From Rhabditophanes sp. KR3021 (taxonomy: Eukaryota; Nematoda; Chromadorea; Rhabditida; Alloionematidae): a stretch of 64,000 nucleotides of DNA. The stretch's first letter is position 1, and each line of letters begins with the position of its first letter. The stretch covers positions 5,456,001 to 5,520,000 of the forward strand of contig CAUJLY010000006.1 of the NCBI GenBank assembly GCA_963281155.1, given 5' to 3'. Positions 61,773 to 64,000 of the stretch are shown here, piece by piece. The position numbers and the translations under genes are program-made. The notes beneath the pieces were generated by a model. It did not search any database. It was not told where the DNA came from and was given only the letters and a program-made list of their open reading frames with translations.

Positions 61773-63539
61773 ATGAAAGTCTCTAGTACCTCAATTAAAT
61801 CAGGAAATGAAAATCCCACACTTATTCATCTTAAATCCCTTTCAAGCAAGAAACAACAAAGTGGTAATCAAGAAAGCACTAATCCTAGAAATGCCTTGTC
61901 ATCTTACAATGGTAAGTTCTAAACGTTTGTTTTGAACGTGTGAATTCTTGATAAATAAATATACATTTTTAATTACCATCATTATTGTACACTACGCATT
62001 AATAGATTCTTAAAACACATCGTCGGGGAAAATTACTTATTTCAAAACATAAAATAAAAACCCCTTCTAAGCCTAGCATTTTTATCATTTTAAATTTAAT
62101 TTTAGGTCTTAACTATATCAAATTTCATTTTATTTGCTAACCTCTAGTTAATATTGTTTTAAATTTTTTGATATTTGAATATATCTTGAAATATAATAAA
62201 TACTTTTTAAAATATGATGCCTTATTTTTTAAATCAAATTGACAAAGAGCGTCGAAATATGCATATCTTGCATATGAGTCGATGCCGTTCATTAAATAAC
62301 TGTTACCTTAATTTAGAAACAAGTAATAGTTAGTATTCTTTTTGTATCAAATCGACATAACCATGTATTATTGACGAAACAATGACTAAATTACTTGAAA
62401 TCATTTTTTTGTGAAAAAACTAAATTACTTCCTTAAAGGTATGAAATTACCTTTGTTTGAAATTGCTCAACTATTGTTTAAAATTCATTTTGAGAACAAA
62501 GGATGCAAGTCTTGAAATATAATTAACATATTTACTCATTTGAATTAAGTTTGCAAATTTAATTTCATTATATATTAATTCAATACAAAGTTAAAACGCC
62601 TTTTAATATTTCTAAATTAATGTTTAACTCCATTTATTCATTATAGCTTTGAAACCTAAATATTACTCTTCCGTTAGGAAATTACCCCCGAATTTGGCAA
62701 AAAGCGATAAATTACATCCTAAAATGAAACCAAGCTGGAATGATTTTTCATATCATGGAGGAAATCAATTTACTGGTACAACAACATTATCTAATTTTAG
62801 CACATCAACACCGCACACAATATATTCTGCTGAATCAGTCAAATATTTCAAGTTTTGGTGCCTTAGATGTCATTATACGGTAAGTAATTTACAAAATGTT
62901 CACTAAAATGAATCCAATAATTTTAGACAGGAATCAAAATTTGCCTAGCATTTTATATTTCATTAGCAATATTTGGCCTTTGTTTTGGCATGTTATCAGC
63001 GGTTGTGTGGCTAATAATACCAATATGTGTTGCTTCGACGACTTTTGTAGGAATAGCTCAAAGAAGACATCGTTATCTTTATCCATTTTTAATAATATCG
63101 GTTGTTCATTTAATCGTATGCATTGTTATGACAATTATTATTTTATTATATTCTTTATTTTCATATGAATCAATGAAGTTACTAGTCGCAAAAGCATGGG
63201 AGAAAACTCCCATTCAACAAGACATGATTTACGTTGTAGCATCTACAACAAGCGTGTGTCTTTTGATGACAGTCCTACATCTTATTCAAATACATGTCAT
63301 ATATGGGTAAGTTAAAATATGACTTTTAATATTTGTCTTTCCGTTCTTCATTTTATTCATTATATAAATTTTTTAGTTGTATGAAATTCTTCGAAGTGAA
63401 GCTACAAATGGCTCAACTCCGCATAGAATATGGACAAATAGAAGAAGATCAAAAAAACTCGCCCATAAATTCGCTGCAAAACACAAATGGTAAAGAAATG
63501 TGCACTTTGGTTCAAGGAAAGGAAGGACATCATGTTTAA
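61773..63539 (+). CDS. LAPTM4-like four-transmembrane protein
   Basis: Four exons agree in phase: 61773-61911, 62647-62879, 62927-63306 and 63377-63539, giving 304 aa. A polar N-terminal region of about 115 residues precedes FWCLRCHYTTGIKICLAF, which parallels the CCHVRTG entry of LAPTM4 proteins. Hydrophobic segments follow: TGIKICLAFYISLAIFGLCF with LSAVVWLIIPICVASTTFVG; YLYPFLIISVVHLIVCIVMT with IIILLYSLF; and DMIYVVASTTSVCLLMTVLH, making about four TM helices. A short polar tail begins GCMKFFEVKL. LAPTM4 proteins sit in late endosomes and lysosomes. The match is one of layout and a few motifs; it may instead be another nematode 4-TM family. The N-terminal extension is longer than in vertebrate LAPTM4. 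Intron 1 is 735 bp, long for this window. Confidence 0.8.
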
Positions 63540-64000
63540 GTACTTTCAAAACGATACTACTAAGCATGTAAATATTGCTAATAATCATCTACAAAGTAAT
63601 ATATATTAATGCAAACCTCTTTTTTACATTAGCTTGTGTAAGATTTTATGCATTCGTATTTACATGGGTTTACAAACTCATTTATTATCAACAAAGCACA
63701 TTATTTTTTTTGAATTCCTATACATATTTTTAAAAGTAATATATTTATGTATCCCTTATTTTTTTATGAACACATTAAATATTAAAAATCATAAATTTAT
63801 TTGAATACCGACTTACATAATATGCACTTCAAAATGCAATTATTTTCTTAACCAAGATGGCATAGTGCAACAACACATCACTAATATTTTGTAAATTTGT
63901 GGAAACCGGAAGTTTTCTTAGATTCTCAACACAATGGAATACTATTTATACGAATGATATTTTGGTTTATCAAACTACTAAATAAAATCCTCAGTAAATT
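63540..64000. other. 3' flank to window edge, nothing recognised
   Basis: 461 bp of AT-rich sequence after the LAPTM4-like stop codon. No gene or repeat was recognised. Confidence 0.5.

Noticed and set aside
1..64000. tRNA, rRNA, CRISPR array or intact transposon
   Set aside because: No convincing B-box arms, regular spacer arrays, transposase motifs or terminal inverted repeats were seen by eye; a tool-based scan could still find a small RNA gene.

Overview
The window looks like about 64 kb of nuclear DNA from a nematode. It is AT-rich, with many introns of only 41-53 bp, and it carries nematode-typical families: a patched-related (PTR) protein, an MSP-domain protein, a DB-module/Ig/FN3 (IGDB-type) protein, an atypical G-protein alpha subunit and galectins. 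I cannot name the species. No bacterial genes, transposon, CRISPR array, tRNA or rRNA was recognised by eye. Gene models were built by hand from reading frames and GT..AG junctions whose phases agree.

Layout: 1-7274 is mostly non-coding, with a possible minus-strand NTR-like exon remnant at 6690-7071. 7275-10160 (+) is a patched-related protein. 10642-12694 (+) holds two galectin-fold ORFs and a galectin with an unusual Gly/Pro/Met- and His-rich tail. 13406-14932 (-) is a coiled-coil protein, possibly FBF1/DYF-19-like. 15522-16087 (-) is an acireductone dioxygenase homologue without metal ligands. 16.1-21.4 kb is a gene desert. 21390-28498 (+) is a receptor tyrosine phosphatase. 30860-31522 (+) is an MSP-domain protein, tail to tail with a G alpha gene (31672-32988, -). 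34575-42483 (-) is an Ig/FN3 adhesion receptor whose first intron contains an intronless DB/FN3/Ig gene (40007-41665, +). 43205-56521 (-) is a very large SZT2 (KICSTOR) homologue, divergent from a REXO1-type exonuclease (56768-58928, +). 59182-60382 (-) encodes an unrecognised protein. 61773-63539 (+) encodes a LAPTM4-like four-TM protein.

Themes: three genes (PTR, coiled-coil, SZT2) each have one reading-frame break that would be repaired exactly by one base fewer in an A/T homopolymer, which points to a shared technical cause unless reads show otherwise. Several products are predicted to lack an expected activity or lipid site: the dioxygenase homologue, the phosphatase D2 domain, two galectin-fold proteins and the G alpha. 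SZT2 (mTORC1 nutrient sensing at lysosomes) and the LAPTM4-like protein would both act at lysosomes. The phosphatase, the Ig/FN3 receptor and IGDB are cell-surface or secreted proteins. No operon is evident.
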